The translations under genes were made by a program, and so were the position numbers. A stretch of 64,000 bases of DNA, from positions 434,001 through 498,000 of the forward strand of contig NZ_CP013380.1 in NCBI RefSeq assembly GCF_001513745.1, in the 5' to 3' direction. The notes beneath the pieces were generated by a model, which saw only the letters and a program-made list of their open reading frames with translations, did not search any database and was not told the DNA's origin. This DNA comes from Burkholderia humptydooensis. Lineage in GTDB: Bacteria; Pseudomonadota; Gammaproteobacteria; Burkholderiales; Burkholderiaceae. Positions 1 through 8,555 of the stretch are shown here, piece after piece (position 1 is the first letter of the stretch; each line of letters starts with the position of its first letter).

Positions 1-593
1 ATGAAGACAACCTTGTGCGACTTGCCGTCCGTCGCGAAATCGAAGCGCGGAAACACGCCCACTTCCTCGAGACTGCGGTGCACGAAATGCCAGTCGGTTT
101 CCCACTGCACGCGGTGCGAATACGAACGCATAGCCGTGCGCAGCTCGAGCCCGTAGTTGCCGTTCGCCTGCGGATGCTTGTCGAACACGTCGGTCAGAAT
201 CTCCCAGCCGGGGGTTTCCTGCCAGTCGCGCCGGTCGCTGCTGAGCTTGAGGAAGCTTAACCAGGAAGTGAACCGGAGCTGGAAATAGGACAACGCCCCG
301 TCGTTTCCAAGGCGGCGAACCTGCTGCACATAGCCGTGGATCGGCAGGTAGCCGCCGTCCGTCTGGTGAATCCAGAGCGTGACGGGTTGCAGCATGAGGG
401 CGCTAAGCTTGATCTTGTTGCCGACGACCGATGACACGTCGACGGTCACCTCGAAATTGCGCCCAAGCTGAGCATTGATCTTGACGTACAGCGGCACGAG
501 CCAGTCGTCGCCAAGCGGCGTGTCGAGTTTGACGATGCGATTGAACTGCGCGTAGCCGCCGCGCAGCACCTTCAGCAAGACTTCCCCGGCCAT
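1..593 (-). CDS. vgrG: VgrG/TssI spike protein, N-terminal part (3' end outside window)
   Basis: Reading the minus strand from the ATG at 593 gives an open frame running off the left edge (about 197 residues). It begins MAGEVLLKVLRGG and continues through LDTPLGDDWLVPLYV, which is the start of Burkholderia VgrG (Rhs-element Vgr, gp27-like base). VgrG trimers sit at the tip of the Hcp tube and carry effectors. No frameshift is seen in the visible part. The gp5-like needle and any C-terminal effector domain, and downstream effector/immunity genes, lie outside the window. It is probably the spike of the adjacent T6SS, but it is separated from tssL by a nitrilase relic and is not in the core operon. 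Confidence 0.9.
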   Translation of the reverse strand, partial: MAGEVLLKVLRGGYAQFNRIVKLDTPLGDDWLVPLYVKINAQLGRNFEVTVDVSSVVGNKIKLSALMLQPVTLWIHQTDGGYLPIHGYVQQVRRLGNDGALSYFQLRFTSWLSFLKLSSDRRDWQETPGWEILTDVFDKHPQANGNYGLELRTAMRSYSHRVQWETDWHFVHRSLEEVGVFPRFDFATDGKSHKVVF

Positions 594-842
594 GCGGTCC
601 CCCCGTTCGTGGAGAGCGAGTCCGACCGTTATCGATATGCCGTGGCCGAGACTGCGTATGTCATTTCAGAAAAGACGATGAGGATCAAGACCGAAAGCCG
701 GTCTTCGCGTATCGGGACGGTGAGGAGAGAGGATGCGGTGGAGAATCCCGTCCCGATGCAGAAAGATCATATCAAATTCGGCTACCCAGCGACGTCGCTC
801 GCTGATGCTCGGTCGAGACGTGACGAAGCGAAGCGGCTGTTA

Positions 843-1214
843 TGGTGCGCGCCGACGGTCGACGAGCGCGACATCTGGCAGTGCTCGATGCGGCACATTG
901 CGCACGAGGGGCGCTGCTTCGTCGTGAGCGCTTGCCAGATTCAGCCGTCGCCTGCCGAGCTTGGCATCGACGTACCCGGCTGGGACGGAGATCGGCCGCT
1001 CATCAACGGCGGCAGCGTCATCGTCGGTCCACTCGGCGACGTGCTGGCCGGGCCGCTAAGAGGGCAAGCGGGGCTCGTCGTCGCCGAAATCGATACGGAC
1101 GACCTGGTTCGCGCCCGATATGACTTCGACGTCGTTGGGCATTACGCTCGGCCGGACGTATTTTCGCTATCGGTCGACGAGCGGGCGAAGCGGTCGGTGG
1201 AATTCAAGGATTGA
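843..1214 (+). pseudogene. Truncated nitrilase (C-terminal fragment)
   Basis: From about 843 the plus strand encodes CAPTVDERDIW, RHIAHEGRCFVVSACQ, GGSVIVGPLGDVLAGPL and VGHYARPDVFSLSVDERA. These are the C-terminal third of a bacterial nitrilase (carbon-nitrogen hydrolase family). The N-terminal two thirds, including the catalytic Glu, Lys and Cys (the CWEN region), are absent. The frame stays open upstream to about 609, but residues encoded by 609-842 show no nitrilase similarity, so the break lies near 840. A functional enzyme is not possible without the catalytic cysteine. Most likely a remnant left by a rearrangement between vgrG and tssL. Confidence 0.8.
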
Positions 1215-1292
1215 AAAATCAGGACAGGCTTTTTCGCATTGAATCGAACATCCGACCTGAGTGGCATGCGCCGTTCGCGATGTCATGTCGAC

Positions 1293-1316
1293 GGCACAAC
1301 GGCACAACGGCACAAC
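1293..1316. repeat. Three tandem copies of an 8-bp unit
   Basis: GGCACAAC is repeated three times without interruption, in the non-coding gap between the nitrilase relic and tssL. A short simple repeat that could vary in copy number. No function is evident. Confidence 0.8.
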
Positions 1317-1381
1317 GGCGCGACGAAACGCGTACGTCGATCGCCGATTCCATCGTTCGCCGGTGATTCTCGATGAACCAC

Positions 1382-1403
1382 AAAAACCCGGCATCCACCG
1401 GGC
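1382..1403 (-). terminator. Intrinsic terminator after tssL
   Basis: On the minus strand a CCCGG/CCGGG stem with a six-base loop is followed directly by TTTTTGTGG. It starts about 10 nt past the tssL stop codon and would end the tssJ-tssK-tssL transcript. The stem is short (5 bp), so efficiency may be modest. Confidence 0.6.
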
Positions 1404-1412
1404 TTCGCACAC

Positions 1413-2198
1413 TCAAGGCAACGAAATCGTCAAATTGGCCGACTCCGGCCCAACCTTGATGACTTGCGAATAAGGCGCAAGCGCCCGCACGGTACTGTTT
1501 TTCAGATACGTATTGAGCCCGACGAACGCAAGCAATCCTACGAGCGCGAACACCGCCCCGATCGCCCACAGCGGCACTTCGCGCTTGAGCCGGTGCGCGA
1601 TCTGATCCGGCAGCGGCCAATGCGGTGCGAATGGCGCGCGCTTGCCTTTCATGTTCGCGATCTCGTCGCCGAGCCGAGCGGTCAGATACGCAAGCTTCTC
1701 CGGCCCTTCGAGCAGATACTTGCCCTGGAAGCCGAGCAGCAGGCACATGTGGAACACCTCGAGCGACTGCAGTCGCGCCGCGCCCTGCGCACGGCATTCT
1801 TCGAGGTACTGATAGAACTTCTCGCCCGCGAGCTGTTCGCCGAACAGCACGAGCTGCAGCGGCCGGCGTTCCCAGTCCGCGCGAATCTTGAATTGCGACG
1901 ACAGCACCGATTCGTCGATCGCCGCGCAAAACGCGAACTTCGCCGCATAGACATCCTCGGCGGCGATGTTGAGCTTCTTCGCGCCGCGCTCGAATTCGCT
2001 CAGGAATTCCTGAATGCGCGTGCCGAATTCCGACGCGTCGTTCGGCTCGCGGCCGTTCTTCAGCAGGAACAGCATGAAGAAGCCGTCGTACAGCAGATCG
2101 ACGAGCGAGCGCGCCTGGAAGCCGGCGTCGGTCGACGACACCGTTTGCGGCGCGGGAGGCGGCGTGTTGCCGCCGAAGAGGGAGGGCGCGTAACTCAT
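1413..2198 (-). CDS. tssL: TssL, T6SS inner-membrane anchor (DotU/IcmH family)
   Basis: A 261-residue protein of the DotU family, which forms the T6SS trans-envelope complex with TssJ and TssM. Most of the chain is the cytoplasmic helical domain (LYDGFFMLFLLKNGREPND near the N terminus, LLLGFQGKY further on). A single C-terminal transmembrane helix (WAIGAVFALVGLLAFVGL) is followed by a short periplasmic tail. This is the short form without a peptidoglycan-binding extension, so wall anchoring may fall to the separate OmpA-like protein encoded at 15555-16496. Its ATG overlaps the tssK stop in an ATGA junction, indicating translational coupling. Confidence 0.95.
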   Translation of the reverse strand: MSYAPSLFGGNTPPPAPQTVSSTDAGFQARSLVDLLYDGFFMLFLLKNGREPNDASEFGTRIQEFLSEFERGAKKLNIAAEDVYAAKFAFCAAIDESVLSSQFKIRADWERRPLQLVLFGEQLAGEKFYQYLEECRAQGAARLQSLEVFHMCLLLGFQGKYLLEGPEKLAYLTARLGDEIANMKGKRAPFAPHWPLPDQIAHRLKREVPLWAIGAVFALVGLLAFVGLNTYLKNSTVRALAPYSQVIKVGPESANLTISLP

Positions 2199-3541
2199 GA
2201 CGTGACGGCGATCAGTTCGAATTTCAGATCATTGATTCCGGACGGCGCATAGATCATCGCCGACTGGGCCTGCAGCATCCGCTCATAGAGCGGGCTGCGC
2301 GCATCGAGTGCGAAATAGCATGCGCCGGGGCGCACGGGAATCGCGGGCGGTACCTGCGGCGTATACGCAAGGCGCACGCCCGGCATCGCGGACAGCACGA
2401 GCTTGTCGACGTCGTCCGGCGCGCCCACCTTGAAGCGCGCGGGCACGGCATCGACGAGCTCGACCGACGGCATGTCGGCCGATACCGCGAGATAGAACGC
2501 GGTCTTGTCGTCGATCTTGCCGGAATCGAGCCGCCCGACATGGAACGACGGCCGCACTTCCTCGAGCGTGATCGCGAAGTAGCGCGTCGAGATCACGGTT
2601 TCGAGCAGATCGCGCAGGATCGAGTCGAGACGCGCGAAGCCGGGGCCCGGATCGTCGTGCCGATACGCGGGCAGATCGGCGAGCACATAGCCCTTCGAGA
2701 ACGTCATCAGTTGGCCGGCGAGGCGCAGCAGTTCCTGGAACAGCCGCTCCGGATGCAGCGCCGAATGCTGGTGCAGGTGCGCGAGCGCGGCGAACGCGGC
2801 GCTCGCCGTGTGCAGCAGCCAGAACGATGCGATGTCGCCCGAGCGGAATTCGATGATGTTCTTCGTCGGCTCGCGATGGAAGCCGTATAGCGCGTTCACC
2901 TTCGCCTGCAGCGCGTCGATCAGTTGCCGCAGGCGCTGATGCAGGATCGGCGACGCCTCGATCGCGAGGCACGGCGGCACGAAGTTGTCGTCGATCTCGA
3001 AGCCGGACGTCGCGGTGCGGCGCACGCGCACGAGCGGGATCGACAGCAGTTGGTCGCGCGGCTCGCCGTGCGCAATCAGCTTCACGTTCGTCTTCAGGAA
3101 CGTGATGTCGGCTTCGGCGGCGTCGGTGAAGTGATCGGCGACGCGCGCCTGCTCGCTGACGAAGCGCGACACGAAGCCGGCGTCGCGGTTATCCGCGTAG
3201 TTCGAGCCGGCCTCGCGCAGCGGGTGCAATGCGAGGTAGAACGTGAATTCGTTGCTGCCTTCGGGCAGCGTGTCGAGCGCGATGGGCGGCGGCAATTCGT
3301 CGGCCTGCGGCGCGGAGTAGAGCGCGCCGTCCGGGAACACGAGCGACAGTTCGCTCGCGCGCAGCACGTTGCTGCCGAGCGCGTCGCGGTCGAACCGCAC
3401 CGAGCGCACGCCCCAGTTGTACGGCTGGATCGCCTGAATCGATTCGAAGAGGCGCGCTTCATGGTACGCGTCCTGCCGCTGAAAGTGCTGCGGCCTCAGA
3501 AAGAGGCCTTCCCCCCAGAGCACCTTGGCCGAATAACTCAT
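2195..3541 (-). CDS. tssK: TssK, T6SS baseplate adaptor
   Basis: A 448-residue TssK (VasE/ImpJ family). TssK trimers link the baseplate (TssEFG) to the TssJLM membrane complex. The conserved N terminus KVLWGEGLFLRPQHFQRQ is present and sets the start at the ATG at 3541, although the frame is open 20 codons further upstream. The C terminus overlaps tssL by 4 nt. It is transcribed after tssJ with a gap of about 108 nt. Confidence 0.95.
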   Translation of the reverse strand: MSYSAKVLWGEGLFLRPQHFQRQDAYHEARLFESIQAIQPYNWGVRSVRFDRDALGSNVLRASELSLVFPDGALYSAPQADELPPPIALDTLPEGSNEFTFYLALHPLREAGSNYADNRDAGFVSRFVSEQARVADHFTDAAEADITFLKTNVKLIAHGEPRDQLLSIPLVRVRRTATSGFEIDDNFVPPCLAIEASPILHQRLRQLIDALQAKVNALYGFHREPTKNIIEFRSGDIASFWLLHTASAAFAALAHLHQHSALHPERLFQELLRLAGQLMTFSKGYVLADLPAYRHDDPGPGFARLDSILRDLLETVISTRYFAITLEEVRPSFHVGRLDSGKIDDKTAFYLAVSADMPSVELVDAVPARFKVGAPDDVDKLVLSAMPGVRLAYTPQVPPAIPVRPGACYFALDARSPLYERMLQAQSAMIYAPSGINDLKFELIAVTS

Positions 3542-3649
3542 GTCAAATCCGCTTAAATGTGATTGGGCCGTTGGTCGGTCAATTCGCGTCGTGATCTGCA
3601 AGCGAATCGTTAATCCTTGTTAAATGACTTTTTAGCGTCATCTCGAATT

Positions 3650-4264
3650 TCACCCGCAATTCACCGATGACAGCAAATCGAGCCGCTGCGCCGGCATGCC
3701 TTGCTGCGAAGGCAGGACGGTGCCGCCCGTCACGGTCATCGCGCAGTTGTGCAGGCCGATAATTATGCCGGATTTCTCGGACTTCGCAGGATCGAAAGTC
3801 AGCTTCCAGCGCTGTAGCGCCGGGTCGCGAAAAAGCGCGACGATGCCGAATGCCTGCGCTTCGCGCGACACCTTTTCGGTTGCGTTGTAGCGCTGTCCCG
3901 GAATCAGCGTGATTTCGCGCACGCTCAGCAGATCGGCGCCGAGCGCGGTCTTCTCTTTCGCCGGATCGGTGAAGCTGTCGAACGACGCCTGCTGGAACGA
4001 CGTCGGGTCTTTCAGTGCGTAGAGGCGCACGACGAGCGCGAGCGGACGGTTGTCGTTCGCGGCGTTGAGGTTCTGCGCCGCATAGAGCGTGAGGCCGAGA
4101 TTGCGCGGCGGCTTCTGCGAATCGGGCACGTCGGGCTTGCCGACGCCCACCATCTGCAGCGCGGCGCTGCCCGCCGAACCGAGGAGCGGCACGGCGGCGG
4201 CGCAGCCGCCGAGCAGGATGCAGGCGGCGAGCGGCAGCGCGTAACGAGTCACATGCGGATTCAT
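3650..4264 (-). CDS. tssJ: TssJ, T6SS outer-membrane lipoprotein
   Basis: A 204-residue lipoprotein. The chosen start (ATG at 4264) gives a clean signal peptide with lipobox LGGC (Cys21). The frame is open 60 codons further upstream, but that stretch has no signal character. The rest is the TssJ/VasD fold (NLGLTLYAAQNLNAANDNRP, REITLIPGQRY, LTFDPAKS). TssJ binds the periplasmic part of TssM and fixes the membrane complex to the outer membrane. First gene of the minus-strand tssJKL operon, divergent from the tube/sheath operon across a 371-bp AT-rich intergenic region. Confidence 0.95.
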   Translation of the reverse strand: MNPHVTRYALPLAACILLGGCAAAVPLLGSAGSAALQMVGVGKPDVPDSQKPPRNLGLTLYAAQNLNAANDNRPLALVVRLYALKDPTSFQQASFDSFTDPAKEKTALGADLLSVREITLIPGQRYNATEKVSREAQAFGIVALFRDPALQRWKLTFDPAKSEKSGIIIGLHNCAMTVTGGTVLPSQQGMPAQRLDLLSSVNCG

Positions 4265-4635
4265 CGATTTTTCCGGGCGTGGCGCCCATTGCTCCCTGTC
4301 AAAACTATCAGTTACTTTGCCGATTTGGCAGCGCAAAAATGTCTGCGGCTTCAAATGCCGGATGGCTGCCGTCAATGCTGTCTTATTCGGAAAAATTTTC
4401 CGCCGATTGGGCGAAATCGAATTCTTTTGCGGCAATAATTGCAATGGAAGCGGTACACGTGTGATTCCCGAAGTTTGCGCGACGCGTCAGGCGGCGCGCC
4501 GCACTGCTTTTAAAACGGCCGCTCTTCACGCGAAGATTGAATTATGAAAAATTGATCGGTACTATACCCGCGCGCTTGTGGCAAAGCAAAATCACGAATT
4601 CTCAACGATTTAAAACTCCCGCGCCGGGGATATAA
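4265..4635. promoter_or_regulatory. Divergent T6SS promoter region
   Basis: A 371-bp gene-free stretch between tssJ (minus) and the tagM-like lipoprotein (plus). It is clearly more AT-rich than its surroundings, with several runs of A or T (for example around 4385-4440 and 4535-4620). It must carry the promoters of both main T6SS operons. I could not identify convincing -35/-10 or sigma-54 elements. The AT-rich composition would suit silencing by an H-NS-like protein (inference). Confidence 0.6.
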
Positions 4636-5304
4636 ATGATGAAAGACCGTCTCTTCGCAAAACTTTCTGGGGTAGTGCTGGCCTGCGGCATCATCGCCGG
4701 TTGCGCATCGCAGCCGACGCCGCCGACGGCCGAAGCGTTCAACAAGTCGTTGGCCGACGCCGACGCGGTGGCGAAGGCGGGCGATCAGGAGCGCGCAATC
4801 GGCCTTTACCAGCAACTCGCGAAGTCCGATCCGACGCGTGAGGAGCCCTGGGCCCGGATCGCGCAGATCCAGTTCCAGCAAGGTCACTACGGCCAGGCAA
4901 TCGTCGCCGCGCAGGAAGCGTTGCAGCGCGACAAGACTGACCGTCAGGCGAAGAGCGTGCTCGCCGTCGCGGGCCTGCGCATCGCGACCGAATCGCTCGG
5001 CGAGCTGCGCCAGGATGCGTCGCTCGCCGGCGACGCGAAGTCCGACGCGCAAGCGCTCGCGAAGCAACTGCGCGACACGCTCGGCGAGGCCGCGCTGTTC
5101 CCGCCGGAGCAGCAGGCGACGAAGCCCGTCGTGAAGAAGCGCCGCATCGTCCGCCGCGCGAAGCCGGTGCACGAGGCCGCGCCCGCCGAGAACGCGACGG
5201 CGGCGGCTACGCCTGCCACGCCGCCCGCCACCCCCGCGACGCCCGCCACCACGTCGGCGCCCGCGAAGGCGGCAGGCGGCGATCCGTTCAGCGCACTGCG
5301 TTGA
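4636..5304 (+). CDS. T6SS-associated TPR lipoprotein (TagM-like)
   Basis: A 222-residue lipoprotein with signal peptide and lipobox IAGC (Cys23). Residues about 35-130 form TPR-like helical repeats (AKAGDQERAIGLYQQLAKSD, AIVAAQEALQRDKTD). A Lys/Arg patch (KKRRIVRR) and a long Ala/Pro/Thr-rich tail ending in GGDPFSALR follow. A lipoprotein of this kind leads the tssBC operon in Burkholderia T6SS-1 clusters. It is not among the 13 core Tss components and its precise role is uncertain, perhaps periplasmic support of the TssJLM complex. Two ATG codons are adjacent (4636 and 4639). Confidence 0.8.
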   Translation: MMKDRLFAKLSGVVLACGIIAGCASQPTPPTAEAFNKSLADADAVAKAGDQERAIGLYQQLAKSDPTREEPWARIAQIQFQQGHYGQAIVAAQEALQRDKTDRQAKSVLAVAGLRIATESLGELRQDASLAGDAKSDAQALAKQLRDTLGEAALFPPEQQATKPVVKKRRIVRRAKPVHEAAPAENATAAATPATPPATPATPATTSAPAKAAGGDPFSALR

Positions 5305-5340
5305 GCCGCGCTCGATCCACACACTAACCGGGAGCCGTCG

Positions 5341-5859
5341 ATGGCGAAGAAAGAAAGCATTCAAAAGCGCTTGCAGAAAGTGCGGCCGCCCCGCGTCCAA
5401 CTGACGTACGAGGTCGAACGGGGCGATGCGATCGAGATCAAGGAACTGCCGTTCGTCGTCGGAGTCGTCGGCGATCTGGCGGGGCAATCGGAAGTCGAGC
5501 AGCCGAAGCTGCGCGATCGCAAGTTCGTCAACATCGACCGCGACAACTTCGACGACGTGATGAAGGCGATCGAGCCGCGCGCCACGTTCCAGGTGGAGAA
5601 CCGCCTGAGCGAGGCGGGCGGCAAGTTCGCGGTCGATCTGAAGTTCCGCTCGATCAACGATTTCAATCCGGACGAGGTCGTCGGGCAGGTCGAGCCGTTG
5701 CGGCGCCTGCTCGAGGCGCGCTCGAAGCTCGCCGACCTGCGCAACAAGCTGGCCGGCAACGACAAGCTCGAAGACCTGCTGAGCGAAGTGCTGTCGAACA
5801 CGCAGCAGCTCGAAGCGCTGAAGAAGAGCGCGGACGGCGGCGACAAGCAGGGTGAATGA
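5341..5859 (+). CDS. tssB: TssB, contractile sheath small subunit (VipA)
   Basis: A 172-residue TssB. Hallmark sequence RVQLTYEVERGDAIEIKELP is near the N terminus, followed by FVVGVVGDLAG and a C-terminal helical region that pairs with TssC (LRRLLEARSKLADLRNKL). TssB/TssC heterodimers polymerise round the Hcp tube and contract to fire it. The gene lies 36 nt after the lipoprotein gene and 16 nt before tssC, in one operon. Confidence 0.96.
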   Translation: MAKKESIQKRLQKVRPPRVQLTYEVERGDAIEIKELPFVVGVVGDLAGQSEVEQPKLRDRKFVNIDRDNFDDVMKAIEPRATFQVENRLSEAGGKFAVDLKFRSINDFNPDEVVGQVEPLRRLLEARSKLADLRNKLAGNDKLEDLLSEVLSNTQQLEALKKSADGGDKQGE

Positions 5860-5875
5860 GTAACGGGGTGGTGAA

Positions 5876-7366
5876 ATGAACCAGCAAACGGCTGCGGCCC
5901 AATCGACCGGCGCTCAAGTCGGCGCGCAATCCTCGCTGCTCGACGAGATCGTCGAGAAGAGCAAGGTCGCTAAATCCGAATCCGAGCATGCGCGCGCGAA
6001 GGACCTGATCGGCGAACTCGTCCATCAGGTGCTCGACGGCACGGTGGTCGTGTCGGACAACCTGTCGGCGACGATCGACGCGCGCGTCGCGGAGCTCGAC
6101 CGCCTGATTTCGTCGCAGCTCTCGGCCGTGATGCACGCGGCGGAGTTCCAGCGTCTCGAAAGCACGTGGCGCGGGCTCGACTATCTGGTGAAGGAAAGCA
6201 ACACCGGTTCGACGATCAAGATCAAGGCGCTGCACGCGCCGAAGCGCGATCTCGTGCGCGACTTCAAGAACGCGACCGAGTTCGACCAGAGCGCGCTCTT
6301 CAAGAAGGTCTACGAAGAAGAATTCGGCACGTTCGGCGGCTCGCCGTTCGGCGTGCTGGTGGGCGATTACGAGATCTCGCGCCAGCCGGAAGACCTGTAC
6401 TTCGTCGAGCAGATGTCGCATGTCGCGGCGGCCGCGCACGCGCCGTTCGTCGCGTCGGCGGCGCCCGAGCTGCTCGGCCTCGAATCGTTCGCCGATCTGG
6501 GCAAGCCGCGCGATCTCGGCAAGGTGTTCGACACCGTCGAATACGCGAAATGGAAGTCGTTCCGCGATTCCGAGGATTCGCGCTACGTCGGCCTCACGCT
6601 GCCGCGCTTCCTCGGCCGCCTGCCGTTCAATCCGAAGGACGGCGCGATCGCGGAGGGCTTCAACTTCGTCGAGGACGTCGACGGCACCGATCACGACAAG
6701 TACCTGTGGTGCAATGCGTCGTGGGCGTTCGCCGCGCGCCTGACGGCCGCGTTCGACGACTTCGGCTGGTGCGCGGCGATTCGCGGCGTCGAAGGCGGCG
6801 GCCTCGTCGAGGATCTGCCGACGCACACGTTCAAGACCGATGACGGCGAAATCGCGCTCAAGTGCCCGACCGAGATCGCGATCACCGACCGCCGCGAGAA
6901 GGAGCTGAGCGACCTCGGCTTCATCCCGCTCGTGCATTGCAAGAATTCCGATTACGCCGCGTTCTTCGCCGCGCAGTCGGTGCAGAAACCCAAGAAATAC
7001 AGCACCGACAGCGCCAATGCGAACGCCGTCCTGTCCGCTCAACTGCAGTACATCTTCTCGGTATCGCGCATCGCGCATTACCTGAAGGCGATGATGCGCG
7101 ACAAGATCGGCAGCTTCGCGTCCGCGCAGAACGTCGAAACGTTCCTCAATCGCTGGATCTCGCAGTACGTGCTGCTCGACGACGACGCGACCCAGGAACA
7201 GAAAGCGCAGTTCCCGCTGCGCGAGGCCTCCGTACAAGTGTCAGAGATTCCGGGCAAGCCGGGTGCGTATCGTTCGGTCGCGTTCTTGCGTCCGCACTTC
7301 CAGCTCGACGAGTTGTCGATTTCTCTGCGCCTTGTCGCTGATCTGCCCAAACCGGCAAATTCATGA
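5876..7366 (+). CDS. tssC: TssC, contractile sheath large subunit (VipB)
   Basis: A 496-residue TssC with family signatures QRLESTWRGLDYLVKES, FGGSPFGVLVGDYE and, in the C-terminal half, ALKCPTEIAITDRREKELS and LGFIPLVHCKNSDYAAFF. It is the main sheath protein, disassembled after contraction by ClpV through the sheath N-terminal helix. Full family length with no irregularity. An SD-like GGGGTGG sits just upstream of the ATG. Confidence 0.97.
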   Translation: MNQQTAAAQSTGAQVGAQSSLLDEIVEKSKVAKSESEHARAKDLIGELVHQVLDGTVVVSDNLSATIDARVAELDRLISSQLSAVMHAAEFQRLESTWRGLDYLVKESNTGSTIKIKALHAPKRDLVRDFKNATEFDQSALFKKVYEEEFGTFGGSPFGVLVGDYEISRQPEDLYFVEQMSHVAAAAHAPFVASAAPELLGLESFADLGKPRDLGKVFDTVEYAKWKSFRDSEDSRYVGLTLPRFLGRLPFNPKDGAIAEGFNFVEDVDGTDHDKYLWCNASWAFAARLTAAFDDFGWCAAIRGVEGGGLVEDLPTHTFKTDDGEIALKCPTEIAITDRREKELSDLGFIPLVHCKNSDYAAFFAAQSVQKPKKYSTDSANANAVLSAQLQYIFSVSRIAHYLKAMMRDKIGSFASAQNVETFLNRWISQYVLLDDDATQEQKAQFPLREASVQVSEIPGKPGAYRSVAFLRPHFQLDELSISLRLVADLPKPANS

Positions 7367-7380
7367 GCGAGCTGAGATCG

Positions 7381-7399
7381 CCCGGGCGGGCCGCCCGGG
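7381..7399. promoter_or_regulatory. Perfect 9-bp inverted repeat upstream of hcp
   Basis: CCCGGCGG-type arms (CCCGGGCGG and CCGCCCGGG) separated by one G form a very stable GC hairpin 14 nt after the tssC stop and about 40 nt before the hcp start. There is no T-run, so it is not a full terminator. It could act as an attenuator or as a processing/stability hairpin that lets hcp mRNA accumulate above tssBC (inference). Confidence 0.6.
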
Positions 7400-7438
7400 T
7401 AGGACGTTAAAACCACCTCTTTGGGGAGTCGAAAGACC

Positions 7439-7942
7439 ATGTTACACATGCATCTGAAGTTCGGTAATCCGGCCATCAAAGGCGAGTCCGCGGACAAGGA
7501 CCACGCCGGCTGGATCGAACTGAAATCCTGGGATCACTCGATCGTTCAGCCGCGTTCGGCAACCGCGTCGACCGCAGGCGGCCATACGGCAACGCGTTGC
7601 GAACACGGCGACATGGTGTTCACGAAGGAAATCGATTCGTCGAGCCCGTTGCTGTATCAGCACGCGTCGGGCGGCACCACGTTCGACGAGGTGACGATCG
7701 ATTTCCTGCGCGCCGACGGCGAAGGCGAGCGCGTCAAGTATCTCGAGATCAAGCTGAAGTACGTGATCATCTCGAGCATCGCGCCGAGCGTGCAGAACGA
7801 AGGCCTGCCGATCGAGACCTTCTCGCTGAAGTACGCGGCGGTCCAGTGGAAGCAGACTCAGCAGAAGATCGGCGGCAACCAGGGCGGCAACACGCAGGGC
7901 GCCTGGAGCCTCACGAAGAACGACAAGACCTACGCGGTCTAA
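7439..7942 (+). CDS. hcp: Hcp/TssD, T6SS inner tube protein
   Basis: A 167-residue Hcp. The start MLHMHLKFG is chosen because it matches the usual N terminus and has GGGGAG 11 nt upstream. The frame is open six codons earlier. Recognisable features are KGESADKDHAGWIELKSW and the C-terminal strand region ending in the WSLTKNDKTYAV type. Hcp hexamers stack into the tube expelled by sheath contraction and serve as the classic secreted marker of T6SS activity. A 72-nt gap with a strong hairpin separates it from tssC. Confidence 0.97.
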   Translation: MLHMHLKFGNPAIKGESADKDHAGWIELKSWDHSIVQPRSATASTAGGHTATRCEHGDMVFTKEIDSSSPLLYQHASGGTTFDEVTIDFLRADGEGERVKYLEIKLKYVIISSIAPSVQNEGLPIETFSLKYAAVQWKQTQQKIGGNQGGNTQGAWSLTKNDKTYAV

Positions 7943-7993
7943 GTTCGACGCGGGAACGGGGCACGGTGCGTGCCCCGTTTTGCTTGGAGCCCG

Positions 7994-8476
7994 ATGAAAC
8001 GCTTCGAACCGAGCTTCCTCGACAAGCTGTTCGACGACGAACCGCATGTGCCGGCGCCAGCCGCGATGCGGCAATTGTCGCTGGAAGAGCTGAAGACCAC
8101 GGTCGCGCGCGACGTCGAGGCGATCCTCAACACGCGCATCGCGCTGACCGAAGAAGATCTCGCCGCGCTGCCGGAATGCCGGCGCTCGGTGCTGACCTAC
8201 GGGCTGAACGATTTCGCCGGCCTGAGCCTCGCGAGCCACTACGACCGCACGTTCATTTGCAAGTCGATTCAGCAGGCGATCGCGCGGCACGAGCCGAGGC
8301 TGCAGCAGGTGTCGGTGACGTTCGAGCTGAACGAGCAGTCGACGAGCGCGCTCTATTTCGCGATCCAGGCGCTGCTCGTCGTGCATCCCGCCGAGGAGCC
8401 GGTGACCTTCGATGCGATGCTGCAGCCGTCGACGTTGCAATATTCGGTGACGCGTTCGCGCGCCGCCAAGGTGTGA
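7994..8476 (+). CDS. tssE: TssE, baseplate gp25-like protein
   Basis: A 160-residue gp25/TssE family protein. The start at 7994 (MKRFEPSFLDKLFDD) has TTGGAG upstream. The conserved core includes VARDVEAILNTR, CRRSVLTYGLNDFAGLS and the EPRLQQVSV region. TssE sits at the baseplate-sheath junction and, with TssF and TssG, primes sheath assembly. It follows hcp by 51 nt. Confidence 0.95.
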   Translation: MKRFEPSFLDKLFDDEPHVPAPAAMRQLSLEELKTTVARDVEAILNTRIALTEEDLAALPECRRSVLTYGLNDFAGLSLASHYDRTFICKSIQQAIARHEPRLQQVSVTFELNEQSTSALYFAIQALLVVHPAEEPVTFDAMLQPSTLQYSVTRSRAAKV

Positions 8477-8555
8477 GCCGTAGCGCGTGAGCCGCCGGGC
8501 GCCGCGCGGCAACGAGAAGCCCGGCACGAGAGCATCAAGGTTTCGGGGATCGTCG

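Noticed and set aside
609..842. N-terminal extension of the nitrilase fragment
   Set aside because: The encoded residues show no nitrilase similarity, so the extension was not counted as part of the relic.
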